Assembly: GCF_004124275.1 (NCBI RefSeq)
Contig: NZ_CP027218.1
Coordinates: forward strand, 670,001-734,000
Direction of reading: 5' to 3'
Length of the DNA: 64,000 nucleotides
Origin: Pseudomonas sp. DTU12.3
GTDB taxonomy: Bacteria > Pseudomonadota > Gammaproteobacteria > Pseudomonadales > Pseudomonadaceae
Made by a program: the position numbers and the translations under genes. Below the pieces are notes generated by a model that saw only the letters and a program-made list of their open reading frames with translations, had not been told where the DNA came from and did no database searches. Positions 20,471 to 30,525 of this stretch are shown piece after piece (the first letter of the stretch is position 1; each line of letters opens with the position of its first letter).

Positions 20471-22150
20471 TTACCGCTCGTGTACGTAAGTGCCCGGCGA
20501 GGCTTCGCCCGCCGGATGTGCCTTGTTGCCCAGTTTCAGCGGGGCCTTTTTCAGGTTGCCCGAACGTTCGGCTTGCCACGTCTGCCAGTGCAGCCACCAG
20601 GAATCGGTGTGCTTGGTCGAGTTTTCCTGCCAGTCATCGGCATTCGCGGCCATTTCTTCGCTGGTCATGTAACGCGATTTCGGGTTGCCCGGCGGGTTGA
20701 GGATGCTCTGGATATGCCCGCTGCTCGACAGCACGAATTCCACTTTGCCGCCGAACAACTGCGCCGACTTGTAGCAGGACTTCCACGGCGTGATGTGGTC
20801 GTTGGTGCCGGCCAGCGAGAAGATGTCGGCCGTGACCTGCTTGAGGTCGATCGGTGTGCCGCACACTTCCAGTGCATTCGGGCGGATCAGTGGGTTGTTT
20901 TTGAACATCTCGATCAGGTCGCCGTGGAACGCCGCCGGCAGCCGTGTGGTGTCGTTGTTCCAGAACAGGATGTCGAACACCGGCGGCTCGTTGCCGAGCA
21001 GGTAGTTGTTGACCCAGTAGTTCCAGATCAGGTCGTTGGGGCGCATCCACGCAAAGACCTTGGCCATGTCTTTGCCTTCGAGCACACCGGCCTGGTACGA
21101 ATGGCGCTTGGCGGTCTCCAGGGTCTGCTCGTCGACGAACAGGGCGACGTCGCTGTCCAGCGTCGTGTCGAGCACGCTGACCAGCAGCGTGAGGGCATTG
21201 ACCTTCTTCTCGCCGATAGCCGCGTAGTGGCCGAGCAGGGCGGTGCAGGTGATGCCACCGGAGCAGGCGCCGAGCATGTTCACATCTTTGCTGCCGGTGA
21301 TCGCGGTGACCACGTCGACCGCTTCTTTCAGCGCGTCGATGTACGTCGACAGGCCCCACTCGCGCTGCGCCTTGGTCGGGTTGCGCCAACTGACGATGAA
21401 CGTCTGCACATTATTGCGCAGGCAGAAGCGCGCCAGACTCTTGTCCGGGCTCAAATCGAATACGTAGAACTTGTTGATCTGCGGCGGCACCACCAGCAAC
21501 GGGCGCTCGTGGACTTGCTCGGTGATCGGCTTGTACTGGATCAGCTCCAGCACGTCGTTGCGAAACACCACCGCACCTTCGGTGACGCCGAGGCTCTTGC
21601 CGACCTCGAACGCGCCCATGTTGACCTGGCTCGGCATGCCGCCGTTGTGCACCAGATCCTTGGCCAGATGCGAGAGGCCATCGAGCAGGCTTTTGCCGCC
21701 GGTCTCGAAGAAGCGTTTCACCGCAGCCGGGTTGGCGGCAGTGTTGGTCGGCGCCATGGCTTCGGTCATCAGATTGATGACGAAGTGACCGCGCGCGATG
21801 TCTTTGGGGGAGAGGCTACTGTCATCGATCCAGGAGTGGAGTTCCTTGCGCCATGCCAGGTAGGTTTGCAGATAACGTTTGTAGAGCGGGTTCTGGCTCC
21901 ACGCCGGATCGGCGAAGCGACGGTCATCGCCAGCCGGTTGCAGTTCGGATTTGCCGAACAGCACGTTCTTCAGTTCGAGGCCGAAATGGGTGACGTGTTT
22001 GACGCTATGGATCGGTTGTTTGATGGCCTGTTTGAGCACCATACGAGCAGAGGCCAGCAGATCCTTTCCGCGTAGCCCAACGACGGGATTAAGCCCCAGG
22101 GTGTTTTCCGAGGCTTGGTACTTCAGGTCATCGTTATTCTTGTTACTCAT
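20471..22150 (-). CDS. phaC1: Class II poly(3-hydroxyalkanoate) polymerase 1
   Basis: 559 aa, the usual length. Cys near 296 in GACSGG, Asp near 451 in AGTNDHITPW and His near 479 in SSSGHIQSILNPP form the active site. Main mcl-PHA synthase, first gene of the phaC1-phaZ-phaC2-phaD operon. A sigma-54-like site lies about 126 nt upstream. Confidence 0.97.
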   Translation of the reverse strand: MSNKNNDDLKYQASENTLGLNPVVGLRGKDLLASARMVLKQAIKQPIHSVKHVTHFGLELKNVLFGKSELQPAGDDRRFADPAWSQNPLYKRYLQTYLAWRKELHSWIDDSSLSPKDIARGHFVINLMTEAMAPTNTAANPAAVKRFFETGGKSLLDGLSHLAKDLVHNGGMPSQVNMGAFEVGKSLGVTEGAVVFRNDVLELIQYKPITEQVHERPLLVVPPQINKFYVFDLSPDKSLARFCLRNNVQTFIVSWRNPTKAQREWGLSTYIDALKEAVDVVTAITGSKDVNMLGACSGGITCTALLGHYAAIGEKKVNALTLLVSVLDTTLDSDVALFVDEQTLETAKRHSYQAGVLEGKDMAKVFAWMRPNDLIWNYWVNNYLLGNEPPVFDILFWNNDTTRLPAAFHGDLIEMFKNNPLIRPNALEVCGTPIDLKQVTADIFSLAGTNDHITPWKSCYKSAQLFGGKVEFVLSSSGHIQSILNPPGNPKSRYMTSEEMAANADDWQENSTKHTDSWWLHWQTWQAERSGNLKKAPLKLGNKAHPAGEASPGTYVHER

Positions 22151-22275
22151 CTACGACGCTCCATTGTCCTGAGACGAGTACCCGGTTTTCTGCTGTGCAG
22201 TTCCACAGCCAATGCCAGGTACTACTGCTCGGGTGACCGTTAATTCTGCATAGCTGCTTTACAGTCGTAGAGCAC

Positions 22276-22291
22276 TGCAGGGAACTTGCCA
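22276..22291 (-). promoter_or_regulatory. Candidate sigma-54 promoter of phaC1
   Basis: Minus-strand TGGCAAGTTCCCTGCA keeps GG and GC at the required 10-nt spacing of -24/-12 elements. It would give a leader of about 110 nt. Sigma-54 involvement in phaC1 expression has been proposed for P. aeruginosa. The rest of the 22151-22408 gap holds no gene. Confidence 0.55.
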
Positions 22292-22408
22292 GCTCCATTG
22301 GTTACCCGAGTTTAATTTTTTTCGCAAGCGGGCCGATCCTCGGCCACACAGCGGAGCATTCAAACAGATGAATTTAGAAAATGCCCTCTAATGAGCGCAA
22401 GGCTCGGG

Positions 22409-22786
22409 CTAGAGCATCAGCTTGACGATCGACTCGTTCGGGTCGCGGGTTTTTCCAGCGGCTTTGACCTCGGCCAGATAATCGGCCCAGAGTGCGTCAT
22501 AACGTCGCCCCAGCTCGTAGAGATAATCCCAGGTGAACAGGCCGCTGTCGTGACCGTCGTCGAAGGTCAGTTTCAGTGCGTAGTGACCGGCCGGTTCCAG
22601 CTTGCTCAGACCGACGTTGATCTTGCCGAATTGCAGGATCGGTTTGCCGTGGCCCTGAACCTCGGCGGAGGGAGAATGCACGCGCAGGAATTCGGCGGGC
22701 AGGGTGTATTCCTCGCCGGACGCGTAGGTGAGCGTCAGGGTTTTCGAGGCTTTGTGCAGTTTGATGTCGGTAGGGATAGTAGTCAT
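22409..22786 (-). CDS. DUF971 / gamma-butyrobetaine hydroxylase-like N-terminal domain protein
   Basis: 125-aa stand-alone DUF971 domain (MTTIPTDIKLHKASKTL, then FLRVHSPSAEVQGHG and GLFTWDYLYELG). In eukaryotic carnitine enzymes this fold precedes the oxygenase domain; the bacterial stand-alone form has no firm function. Equivalent to PA5055 downstream of hslU. Confidence 0.85.
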   Translation of the reverse strand: MTTIPTDIKLHKASKTLTLTYASGEEYTLPAEFLRVHSPSAEVQGHGKPILQFGKINVGLSKLEPAGHYALKLTFDDGHDSGLFTWDYLYELGRRYDALWADYLAEVKAAGKTRDPNESIVKLML

Positions 22787-22813
22787 TGCAGGTCATCCGA
22801 CTAGAGGAACACC

Positions 22814-22901
22814 CTGTAGGAGCTGCCGCAGGCTGCGATCTTTTGATCTTGTCTGTTAAAAATCAAAGTCAAAAGATCGCAGCCTGCGGCAGCTCCTACA
22901 G
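22814..22901. repeat. REP pair, TGTAGGAGCTGC...TGCGATCTTTTGATC family
   Basis: Inverted arms around a T/A-rich centre between hslU and the DUF971 gene; nearly identical in layout to the copy at 20365-20453. Confidence 0.85.
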
Positions 22902-22912
22902 GGAGAAGTGAC

Positions 22913-24250
22913 CTACAGGATATAACGGGACAGGTCTTCGTTCTGCGCCAATTCGCCGAGGTGGCTGTTGACGTAGTCGGCGTCGATCAGAATCGGCTGC
23001 TCATCGTGGGTGCTGGCCAGATCGCCGGCGCTGAACGATACCTCTTCGAGCAGACGCTCAAGCAGCGTGTGCAGACGACGGGCACCGATGTTCTCGGTCT
23101 TCTCGTTGACCTGCCAGGCGATCTCGGCAATGCGCTTGATGCCTTCCGGCTGGAACTGGATGTTCAGGCCTTCGGTTTTCAGCAGCGCGCAGTATTGCTC
23201 GGTGAGCGAAGCATGCGGTTCGCTGAGGATACGTTCGAAGTCCGACGGGCTCAGCGCTTTGAGTTCAACGCGGATCGGCAGACGACCTTGCAGCTCAGGC
23301 ACCAGATCGCTCGGCTTGCTCAGGTGGAACGCGCCGGAGGCGATGAACAGGATGTGGTCAGTCTTGACCATGCCCAGTTTGGTGTTGACGGTGCAGCCTT
23401 CGATCAACGGCAGCAAGTCGCGCTGTACGCCTTCACGGGAGACATCGGCACCGCCGACATTGCCGCGCTTGGCGACTTTGTCGATCTCGTCGATGAACAC
23501 GATGCCGTGCTGCTCAACCGCTTCCAGCGCCTTGGCCTTCAGCTCTTCTTCGTTGACCAGACGCCCGGCTTCTTCGTCGCGCACCAGCTTCAGCGCTTCC
23601 TTGACCTTGAGCTTGCGCGACTTCTTCTTGCCCTTGCCCATGTTGGCAAACAGCGATTGCAGCTGGTTGGTCATCTCTTCCATGCCTGGCGGCGTGGCGA
23701 TCTCGATGCCGGACACTTCGGCGACTTCGATCTCGATTTCCTTGTCATCCAGCTGACCTTCGCGCAGACGCTTGCGGAACAGCTGACGGGTGTTGGAATC
23801 GGAGCTTGGCGTTTCTTCGTTGCTGAAACCCATGCGCGCCGGCGGCAGCAGCGCGTCGAGGATGCGATCTTCGGCGGCGTCTTCGGCGCGGTGACGTACG
23901 CGGGTCATTTCCTGCTCGCGGAGCATCTTGATCGCAGCGTCGGCCAAATCACGGATGATCGATTCGACGTCACGGCCAACGTAGCCGACTTCGGTGAACT
24001 TGGTCGCTTCGACCTTGATGAACGGCGCGTTGGCCAGTTTCGCCAGACGACGGGCGATCTCGGTTTTACCGACACCGGTCGGGCCGATCATCAGGATGTT
24101 CTTCGGGGTCACTTCAACGCGCAGCTCTTCAGGCAGCTGCATGCGGCGCCAGCGGTTGCGCAGGGCAATCGCGACGGCGCGCTTGGCATCGTCCTGGCCG
24201 ATGATGTGGCGGTTGAGTTCGTGGACGATTTCGCGGGGAGTCATGGACAT
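22913..24250 (-). CDS. hslU: ATP-dependent protease ATPase subunit HslU
   Basis: 445-aa AAA+ unfoldase. [17 protein letters not shown]-terminus, Walker A GPTGVGKT (about 56-63), the inserted I-domain (about 110-240), Walker [11 protein letters not shown] and the C-terminal LSRYIL that docks into HslV. Partner of HslV encoded 55 bp upstream. Confidence 0.97.
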   Translation of the reverse strand: MSMTPREIVHELNRHIIGQDDAKRAVAIALRNRWRRMQLPEELRVEVTPKNILMIGPTGVGKTEIARRLAKLANAPFIKVEATKFTEVGYVGRDVESIIRDLADAAIKMLREQEMTRVRHRAEDAAEDRILDALLPPARMGFSNEETPSSDSNTRQLFRKRLREGQLDDKEIEIEVAEVSGIEIATPPGMEEMTNQLQSLFANMGKGKKKSRKLKVKEALKLVRDEEAGRLVNEEELKAKALEAVEQHGIVFIDEIDKVAKRGNVGGADVSREGVQRDLLPLIEGCTVNTKLGMVKTDHILFIASGAFHLSKPSDLVPELQGRLPIRVELKALSPSDFERILSEPHASLTEQYCALLKTEGLNIQFQPEGIKRIAEIAWQVNEKTENIGARRLHTLLERLLEEVSFSAGDLASTHDEQPILIDADYVNSHLGELAQNEDLSRYIL

Positions 24251-24305
24251 AGTAGTTGGCGGTCCTCAAGCACAAACAAGCCGTGGCGCGGTGGCCAGGA
24301 CAGGC

Positions 24306-24836
24306 TTATTCGGCGAGATCCTGCTCCTCAATGGTCTGAGTGTGGTTGGTGAATACACAGATGTCGGCGGCGATACCGAGTGCGGTTTCGACGATTTCGC
24401 GGGCCGACAGGTCGGTCTTTTTCAGCAGGGCACTGGCCGCAGCCTGCGCGTAACCGCCGCCGGAACCCATGGCGATCAGGCCATCTTCGGGTTCGACCAC
24501 GTCACCGTTGCCGGTGATGATCAGCGAGGCGTCCTTGTTGGCGACCGCGAGCATGGCTTCGAGGCGGCTCAGGGAGCGGTCGGTGCGCCATTCTTTGGCG
24601 AGCTCGACAGCGGCGCGCACCAGGTGGCCCTGATGTTTCTCCAACTGGCCTTCGAAACGTTCGAAGAGGGTAAAGGCGTCGGCGGTGGCACCGGCAAAAC
24701 CGGCAATGACCTGGCCGTGGTACAGGCGACGAACTTTTTTCGCGTTGCCTTTCATCACGGTATTGCCGAGAGAAACCTGGCCGTCGCCGCCCATGACGAC
24801 TTTGCCGTGACGGCGGACTGAAACGATGGTGGTCAA
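24306..24836 (-). CDS. hslV: ATP-dependent protease subunit HslV
   Basis: 176-aa proteasome-like threonine protease. Start is TTG 24836: it places the catalytic Thr directly after the initiator ([19 protein letters not shown]) and has GGAG 9 nt upstream; longer in-frame starts would bury the nucleophile. Forms the HslVU (ClpQY) complex. Preceded by a near-consensus heat-shock promoter. Confidence 0.96.
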   Translation of the reverse strand: MTTIVSVRRHGKVVMGGDGQVSLGNTVMKGNAKKVRRLYHGQVIAGFAGATADAFTLFERFEGQLEKHQGHLVRAAVELAKEWRTDRSLSRLEAMLAVANKDASLIITGNGDVVEPEDGLIAMGSGGGYAQAAASALLKKTDLSAREIVETALGIAADICVFTNHTQTIEEQDLAE

Positions 24837-24882
24837 GGGAAGAGTCTCCACACAGCGGGGCGAAAGTGCCTTATGCCCATTC

Positions 24883-24910
24883 ATATGGGGGTGCTGGAGA
24901 GGATTTCAAC
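24883..24910 (-). promoter_or_regulatory. Sigma-32 (RpoH) promoter of hslVU
   Basis: On the minus strand GTTGAA and CCCCATAT are separated by 14 bp, close to the sigma-32 consensus CTTGAA-N14-CCCCATNT. Located about 50-75 nt before the hslV start, as expected for a heat-shock operon. Confidence 0.8.
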
Positions 24911-24946
24911 CGTGAGGGGCGCTGAAGGACGAACGGCGGGTGATGA

Positions 24947-25081
24947 CTGTGGCGAGGGGATTTATCCCCGTCCGGCTGCGAAGCAGTCGCTATTCCAGCA
25001 TTCACGGTGTGCCTGATGCACCGTAATTGCTGGTTTCAGGGCAGCTTCGCGACCCAGCGGGGATAAATCCCCTCGCCACAG
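24947..25081. repeat. Long inverted repeat, TGTGGCGAGGGGATTTATCCCC family
   Basis: Arms CTGTGGCGAGGGGATTTATC and GATAAATCCCCTCGCCACAG face each other over a centre that also pairs (GGTGTGCC...GATGCACC region). Intergenic, between hslV and the SPOR gene. A related element is at 54748-54882. Confidence 0.8.
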
Positions 25082-25124
25082 GGATTGTGGGCAACCTCAG
25101 GAAGAGGTGCCCACCATCGGTGGA

Positions 25125-25832
25125 TCAGCGGCTTTGGCGTTGTTGTAACAACAGGTTGCTAAAGCCGGCGCCCGCCAATTGTTTCTGTGCGGTGGTCAGT
25201 TGTTCGCGGTTGCTGAACGGGCCGACCAATACGCGGTACCAGGTTTCATCCTTGACCGTGCCGGACTCAACCGCTACCGCCTGGCCGAGCAGAATGATCT
25301 GCGCGCGCACCTTGTCGGCATCGGTCTCCTTGCGGAACGAACCGGCCTGCAAGAAGAACTTGGTCACCGGCGCGGCTTTGCTCACGGGTGGTGCTGGCGG
25401 TGGCGTAATCCCGGCCAGCGCGGCCTGAGCGCGCGCTGTGTCGATCTTCGCCGCTTCCGCTGGCGTTACCGGCGTGGTTGGCACCTGTGGCGTCGGCAGG
25501 GTCTTCTCCGGCACGGCGTCCGGCGGCACGATCACTTCCGATTCCGGCAGCAGGGTGTAGAAATCGTACTTCGGCTTCACCGGTTGCGTCGGGCTCGGCG
25601 GGGTCTTGTTGGCCTCGGCGATTTTCGTCGCTTTCTGCTGCTGCGCCTGTTCGACCTTCTCGCGCTTGACCGTGTCGCTGCCCTTGCCCGGCTCCAGTTT
25701 CATCAGGAACACGATAAACGCGCCGACGGTCAGGCCGATGGCCATCCACAGCCAACCCGGAATCGGTTGCTTCGCAGGAGCTTGGTAACGGCTGGCGCCA
25801 CGCTTGGGTGCAGGTTTTTTCTTGGCAGCCAA
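25125..25832 (-). CDS. SPOR-domain protein, FtsN-like
   Basis: 235 aa. Basic cytoplasmic N-terminus (MAAKKKPAPKRGASR), one TM helix near residues 27-42, a Pro/Lys-rich periplasmic linker and a C-terminal SPOR domain (about 155-230: KFFLQAGSFRKETDADKVRAQ) that binds denuded septal peptidoglycan. The architecture is that of FtsN, the divisome activator; equivalent to PA5052. One base from argS. Confidence 0.87.
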   Translation of the reverse strand: MAAKKKPAPKRGASRYQAPAKQPIPGWLWMAIGLTVGAFIVFLMKLEPGKGSDTVKREKVEQAQQQKATKIAEANKTPPSPTQPVKPKYDFYTLLPESEVIVPPDAVPEKTLPTPQVPTTPVTPAEAAKIDTARAQAALAGITPPPAPPVSKAAPVTKFFLQAGSFRKETDADKVRAQIILLGQAVAVESGTVKDETWYRVLVGPFSNREQLTTAQKQLAGAGFSNLLLQQRQSR

Positions 25833-25833
25833 C

Positions 25834-27573
25834 TTACATTTGCTCCAGGACTTTCAGGCCCAGCAGCTCCAGGCCTTGTTTAAGGGTACGACGCGTCAAC
25901 TCGGTCAGGCGCAGACGGCTTTGCATCTGTTCTGGTGTTTCAGCTTTCAGGATCGGGCAGTTCTCATAAAAGCTGGAGAACAGGCTGGCCAGATCGTAGA
26001 GATAAGTGCACAGAATATGCGGAGTGCCTTTTTCCGCGACGCCGTTCAGCACTTCACCGAATTGTGCCAGTTTGGTGCCCAGATCCTGTTCCAGCTCGGC
26101 TTCGAGGACAATGTGGCCCTGGACCTCGCTGAAGTCTTTGTCCAGTTTGCGGAATACGCCGGCAGCGCGGGTGTAGGCGTACAGCAGGTATGGCGCGGTG
26201 TTGCCTTCGAAGTTCAGCATCAGGTCGAAGTTGAAGCTGTAGTCGCTGGTGCGATGCTTGGACAAGTCGGCGTATTTCACGGAGTCGATACCGACGACTT
26301 TCGCGATTTCGTGCAGAGTTTCGACCGGTAATTCCGGGTTCTTTTCTTGTACCAGTTTGAACGCCCGATCTTCTGCTTCGATCAGCAGGTCAACGAGTTT
26401 CACGGTGCCGCCATCACGGGTTTTGAAGGGACGGCCATCGGCGCCGTTCATGGTGCCGAAGCCCATGTGCTCCATTTCCATCGGATGGGTGACGAAACCG
26501 GCCTTGCGCGCCACAGCGAACACTTGCTGGAAGTGCAGGGCCTGACGCTGGTCGACGAAGTACAGCGCGCGATCGGCTTTCAGCTTGCCACTGCGGTAGC
26601 GAACGGCGGCCAGGTCGGTGGTGGCGTAAAGGTAGCCTCCATCAGCCTTGACGATGATCACCGGCAGCGGGTCGCCGTCAGCATTCTTGAACTCGTCAAG
26701 GAACACACACTGCGCGCCGTTACTTTCGACCAGCATGCCCGCCGCTTTCAGGTCGTTGACCACGTTGATCAGGTCGTCGTTGTAGGCGCTTTCGCCCATC
26801 ACGTCGGCCATGGTCAGTTTAACGTTGAGCTTTTCGTAGATGTCCTGGCAGTGAGACAGGGAAATGTGGGTAAAGCCTTTCCATGCCTTGATGCACTCTT
26901 CATCTCCTGCTTGTAGATCGACTACCAGCTTCCTGGCGCGGTCGGCAAACAATGGATCTTCGTCGAAACGTTTTTTCGCGGCGCGGTAGAATTCTTCCAG
27001 ATCCGACAGTGCGCTTTTGAGCATGTCTGGATGATCTTCCAGCATTGCCATCAGCATGCCGAACTGGGTGCCCCAGTCGCCCACGTGGTTCTGACGGATC
27101 ACTTCGTCGCCGAGGAATTCAAGTACGCGCGCCACGCCGTCGCCGATGATAGTCGAGCGCAAATGACCAACATGCATCTCTTTAGCCAAGTTCGGTGCCG
27201 ACAAATCGACCACGGTGCGCTGTACAGGACCAGCCTTGCGCACGCCAATGCGCTCGTCAGCCAAAGCAGCTTCGAGGCGATTGGCCAGCGCCTGGGTGTT
27301 CTGGAAGAAGTTGATGAAGCCCGGGCCAGCGATTTCGGCCTTGGTGACGTTCTCGTCGGCCGGCAGCGCGGCGATGATTTTTTCCGCCAGATCGCGCGGT
27401 TTCATGCCCGCAGGCTTGGCCAGCATCATCGCGATGTTGCTGGCGAAGTCGCCGTGGGTCTTGTCACGGGCGTTCTCCACCTGGATCGCCGGCGTCAGGC
27501 CTTCAGGCAACACACCTTCGTTGACGAGTTGGGTGATGGCTTGTTGGATCAGCTGGCGAATGGTGTCTTTCAT
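25834..27573 (-). CDS. argS: Arginyl-tRNA synthetase
   Basis: 579-aa class I aminoacyl-tRNA synthetase. N-terminal Add1 domain ([11 protein letters not shown]), HIGH-type motif HVGHLRST, and the ArgRS-typical KMSK-less loop ([13 protein letters not shown]); C-terminal anticodon-binding domain with ALPHA-helical DALR features. ATG 27573 is the family start; the upstream in-frame stretch is non-conserved. Confidence 0.97.
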   Translation of the reverse strand: MKDTIRQLIQQAITQLVNEGVLPEGLTPAIQVENARDKTHGDFASNIAMMLAKPAGMKPRDLAEKIIAALPADENVTKAEIAGPGFINFFQNTQALANRLEAALADERIGVRKAGPVQRTVVDLSAPNLAKEMHVGHLRSTIIGDGVARVLEFLGDEVIRQNHVGDWGTQFGMLMAMLEDHPDMLKSALSDLEEFYRAAKKRFDEDPLFADRARKLVVDLQAGDEECIKAWKGFTHISLSHCQDIYEKLNVKLTMADVMGESAYNDDLINVVNDLKAAGMLVESNGAQCVFLDEFKNADGDPLPVIIVKADGGYLYATTDLAAVRYRSGKLKADRALYFVDQRQALHFQQVFAVARKAGFVTHPMEMEHMGFGTMNGADGRPFKTRDGGTVKLVDLLIEAEDRAFKLVQEKNPELPVETLHEIAKVVGIDSVKYADLSKHRTSDYSFNFDLMLNFEGNTAPYLLYAYTRAAGVFRKLDKDFSEVQGHIVLEAELEQDLGTKLAQFGEVLNGVAEKGTPHILCTYLYDLASLFSSFYENCPILKAETPEQMQSRLRLTELTRRTLKQGLELLGLKVLEQM

Positions 27574-27703
27574 GGTCTTCTCTTTCGACCGCAAGCGCGG
27601 CGGGCGCATCGGTGCGCGGGTGGAAAAACTGGGCATTATCCGTTGCGAAGACGGGCTTGCCAACCTTAGCAGGCAGGTTATGGATATGTGGTGACATTAA
27701 AAG

Positions 27704-27786
27704 CAAAAGATCGCAGCCTGCGGCAGCTCCTACACGGGGATCTGGGTTTTCCTGTAGGAGCTGCCGCAGGCTGCGATCTTTTGATC
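27704..27786. repeat. REP pair, TGTAGGAGCTGC...TGCGATCTTTTGATC family
   Basis: Inverted pair between the priA stop and argS, immediately abutting priA. Confidence 0.85.
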
Positions 27787-27787
27787 T

Positions 27788-30007
27788 TCAATACAAATCG
27801 ACGGGATCGACATCCAGGGACCAGCGCACTGCCCGCCCGCTCGGCATCTGCTCCAGCACCAGCAACCAACTGGCCAGCAACCGATGCAGCGGTGCCCGCG
27901 CGTTCGCCTGCAACAACAACTGCGCGCGATAACGTCCGGCGCGTCGCTCCATCGGCGCCGGCACCGGCCCGAGCAACTCGATCCCGCTCAGATTCTGCTC
28001 AGCCAGCAAACGCTCGGCCTCGCTGCACGCTTCATCAAGAAACCCTTCAGCCTGTCCCGGCTTGTGCGCTTCGGCGCGCAACAGCGCCAGGTGCGCGAAC
28101 GGCGGCAGCCCGGCAGCCCGGCGCTCGCTCAAAGCCTGTTCGGCAAAAGCGAAGTAACCCTGCTCGGTCAGTTGCACCAGCAAAGGATGGTCAGCCAGGT
28201 GGGTCTGAATGATCACCTTGCCCGGCTCTTCCGCTCGCCCGGCACGTCCGGCGACCTGCACGATCAACTGCGCCATGCGCTCGCTGGCGCGGAAGTCGCC
28301 GGAGAACAAACCGCCATCGGCATCAAGGATCGACACCAGTGTCACTCGTGGAAAGTGGTGCCCTTTGGCCAACATTTGCGTGCCGACCAGAATGCACGGC
28401 TGACCTTTCTGAATCGTTGCGAACAGCTGATTCATCGCGTCTTTGCGCGACGTGCTGTCGCGGTCGACGCGCAGCACTGGATAGTCCGGGAACAGAATCG
28501 CCAAACGTTCTTCGGCGCGCTCGGTGCCGGCGCCGACGGGCCGCAGATCGACCTTGTTGCACTTCGGACACTGGCGCGGCGTGCGTTCGACATAGCCGCA
28601 GTGGTGGCAGCGCAACTCACCATGACGCTGGTGCACGGTCATCCGCGCATCGCAACGCGAGCACTCGGACATCCAGCCGCAATCGTGGCACAGCAGCGTC
28701 GGCGCAAAGCCGCGACGGTTGAGGAACACCAGCACCTGCTGGCCATTGGCGAGCGTCTGGCCGATGGCTTGTTGCATCGGTCCGGAAATACCGCTGTCCA
28801 GCGGACGGCTTTTTACATCCAGGCGCAAGAAGCGCGGTTGCTTGGCGCCGCCAGCGCGTTCATTCAGGCGCAGCAGGCCATAGCGTCCGGTGTAGGCGTT
28901 GTGCAGGCTTTCCAGCGACGGCGTGGCGGAACCGAGGACGATCGGGATGTTTTCCTGCCGTGCGCGCACCAGCGCGAGGTCGCGAGCGTGGTAACGCAAA
29001 CCTTCCTGCTGCTTATAAGAGCCGTCGTGCTCTTCGTCGATGATGATCAGCCCGGGGTTTTTCATCGGCGTAAACAGCGCCGAGCGAGTGCCGATAATAA
29101 TGTCGGCCTCGCCATCACGGGCAGCGAGCCACGCGTCGAGGCGTTCGCGGTCATTGACTGCCGAGTGCAGCAAGGCGATACGCGCGTTGAAGCGCTGCTC
29201 GAAGCGCGCCAGCGTTTGCGGGCCGAGGTTGATCTCCGGAATCAGCACCAGCGCCTGCTTGCCGGCTTCGAGGGTTTCGCGGATCAGCTGCAAATAGACT
29301 TCGGTCTTGCCGCTGCCAGTGACGCCGGCCAGCAGGAAGGCGTGATAACTGTCGAAACCGGCGCGGATCGCTTCGTAGGCGGCGCGTTGCTCGGCGTTGA
29401 GCGGCAATTCCGGCTGTGCCAACCAGTGTTCGTGACGCACGCCCGGTGCGTGGCGGCGGATTTCCACCTGCACCAGATTCTTTGCCAGTAGCAGATCAAG
29501 GCTGTCCTTGCTCAGCATCAGTTTGCTCAGCAACTGATGGGCGACGCCGTGCGGGTGCTGGGCTAGCGTTGCCAGCGCTTCACGCTGGCGCGGCGCGCGG
29601 GCAACGCGCGGATCATCAAGGCTGGCGCCGGGGGTGATCGACCAGAAGCGTTCCTGCCGCGCTTCAGCCAGCTCGCCCTGGCGCAACAACACCGGCAGCG
29701 CCCAGCTCAAGGTGTCGCCGAGGCTGTGCTGATAATACTGCGAGGTCCACAGGCACAGCTTGAACAGCGCCGGTGGCAGCGGCGGCGTGGCATCGAGCAG
29801 GGCCAGCGCCGGTTTGAGTTTTTCCACCGGCACTTCGCTGGTGTCGGTGACCTCGACCAGAATTCCGATCATCTCGCGTCGACCGAACGGCACCCGCAGG
29901 CGCATGCCCGGCTGCAATTGCTCGCGCAGCACGCCGGCCGGCGCTCGATAGTCGAACAGGCGGCGCAGGGGCGAAGGCAAAGCGAGGCGCAGAATGGCGT
30001 CGGGCAC
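27788..30007 (-). CDS. priA: Primosomal protein N' (replication restart helicase)
   Basis: 739-aa superfamily 2 3'-5' helicase. N-terminal 3'BD, Walker A GVTGSGKTEVYL (about 229), DEEHD box (about 323), and a Cys-rich zinc-binding region (about 436-483) with paired CxxC motifs such as CHDCGWMSECSRC and CPKC. Reloads the replisome at stalled forks. Confidence 0.97.
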   Translation of the reverse strand: MPDAILRLALPSPLRRLFDYRAPAGVLREQLQPGMRLRVPFGRREMIGILVEVTDTSEVPVEKLKPALALLDATPPLPPALFKLCLWTSQYYQHSLGDTLSWALPVLLRQGELAEARQERFWSITPGASLDDPRVARAPRQREALATLAQHPHGVAHQLLSKLMLSKDSLDLLLAKNLVQVEIRRHAPGVRHEHWLAQPELPLNAEQRAAYEAIRAGFDSYHAFLLAGVTGSGKTEVYLQLIRETLEAGKQALVLIPEINLGPQTLARFEQRFNARIALLHSAVNDRERLDAWLAARDGEADIIIGTRSALFTPMKNPGLIIIDEEHDGSYKQQEGLRYHARDLALVRARQENIPIVLGSATPSLESLHNAYTGRYGLLRLNERAGGAKQPRFLRLDVKSRPLDSGISGPMQQAIGQTLANGQQVLVFLNRRGFAPTLLCHDCGWMSECSRCDARMTVHQRHGELRCHHCGYVERTPRQCPKCNKVDLRPVGAGTERAEERLAILFPDYPVLRVDRDSTSRKDAMNQLFATIQKGQPCILVGTQMLAKGHHFPRVTLVSILDADGGLFSGDFRASERMAQLIVQVAGRAGRAEEPGKVIIQTHLADHPLLVQLTEQGYFAFAEQALSERRAAGLPPFAHLALLRAEAHKPGQAEGFLDEACSEAERLLAEQNLSGIELLGPVPAPMERRAGRYRAQLLLQANARAPLHRLLASWLLVLEQMPSGRAVRWSLDVDPVDLY

Positions 30008-30055
30008 GCGGGGGGATCTCTATCAACACAAAAGAAGGGCTGGGCGCAGATCAAT

Positions 30056-30144
30056 TGTGGGAGCGGGCTTGCTCGCGAATGCGCTGTGTCAGGCACTAAA
30101 TCATTAACTGGCACAGCGCATTCGCGAGCAAGCCCGCTCCCACA
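30056..30144. repeat. REPIN (GTGGGAGCGGGCTTGCTCGCGAA family)
   Basis: Inverted REP pair with paired inner flanks (ATGCGCTGTG / CACAGCGCAT), in the divergent priA-rpmE region. Confidence 0.87.
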
Positions 30145-30198
30145 GGGGGAGTGCGCTCAGTGGCGGGAGCCTAGCAGACGGTCGGTCTCGGTGACAGC

Positions 30199-30226
30199 TT
30201 GCGTGATTGAAAAGGTCTGGTAGAAT
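30199..30226 (+). promoter_or_regulatory. Candidate sigma-70 promoter of rpmE
   Basis: TTGCGT and TAGAAT spaced 16 bp, about 70 nt before the rpmE start. Confidence 0.55.
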
Positions 30227-30295
30227 CCGCGGCCTAATTACGTGCGGTATTCAACAATAGTGTTGGATGGCGGCACGCTAGCTGAGGAAGACACC

Positions 30296-30523
30296 ATGAA
30301 AGCTGAAATCCACCCGAATTACCCAGTCATCGCTGTTACCTGCAGCTGTGGCAACAAGTTCGAAACCCGTTCGACTTTCGGCAAAGCTCTGCCAATCGAC
30401 GTGTGCAACGAATGCCACCCGTTCTACACCGGTAAGCAGAAGACTCTGGACACCGGTGGTCGCGTTCAGAAGTTCGCAGACCGTTTCGGTGCTTTCGGCA
30501 AGAAACCTGCTGCTGCAGAGTAA
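30296..30523 (+). CDS. rpmE: 50S ribosomal protein L31 (zinc form)
   Basis: 75 aa. [19 protein letters not shown] start with the zinc-binding Cys set (CSC in the N-terminal part, CNEC later) of the C+ L31 type. ATG 30296 with GAGGAAG upstream. Its terminator overlaps the next gene. Confidence 0.97.
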   Translation: MKAEIHPNYPVIAVTCSCGNKFETRSTFGKALPIDVCNECHPFYTGKQKTLDTGGRVQKFADRFGAFGKKPAAAE

Positions 30524-30525
30524 GG

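Noticed and set aside
20480..22075. 531-aa plus-strand open frame
   Set aside because: Antisense to phaC1; low-plausibility composition.
22961..24352. 463-aa plus-strand open frame
   Set aside because: Antisense to hslU.
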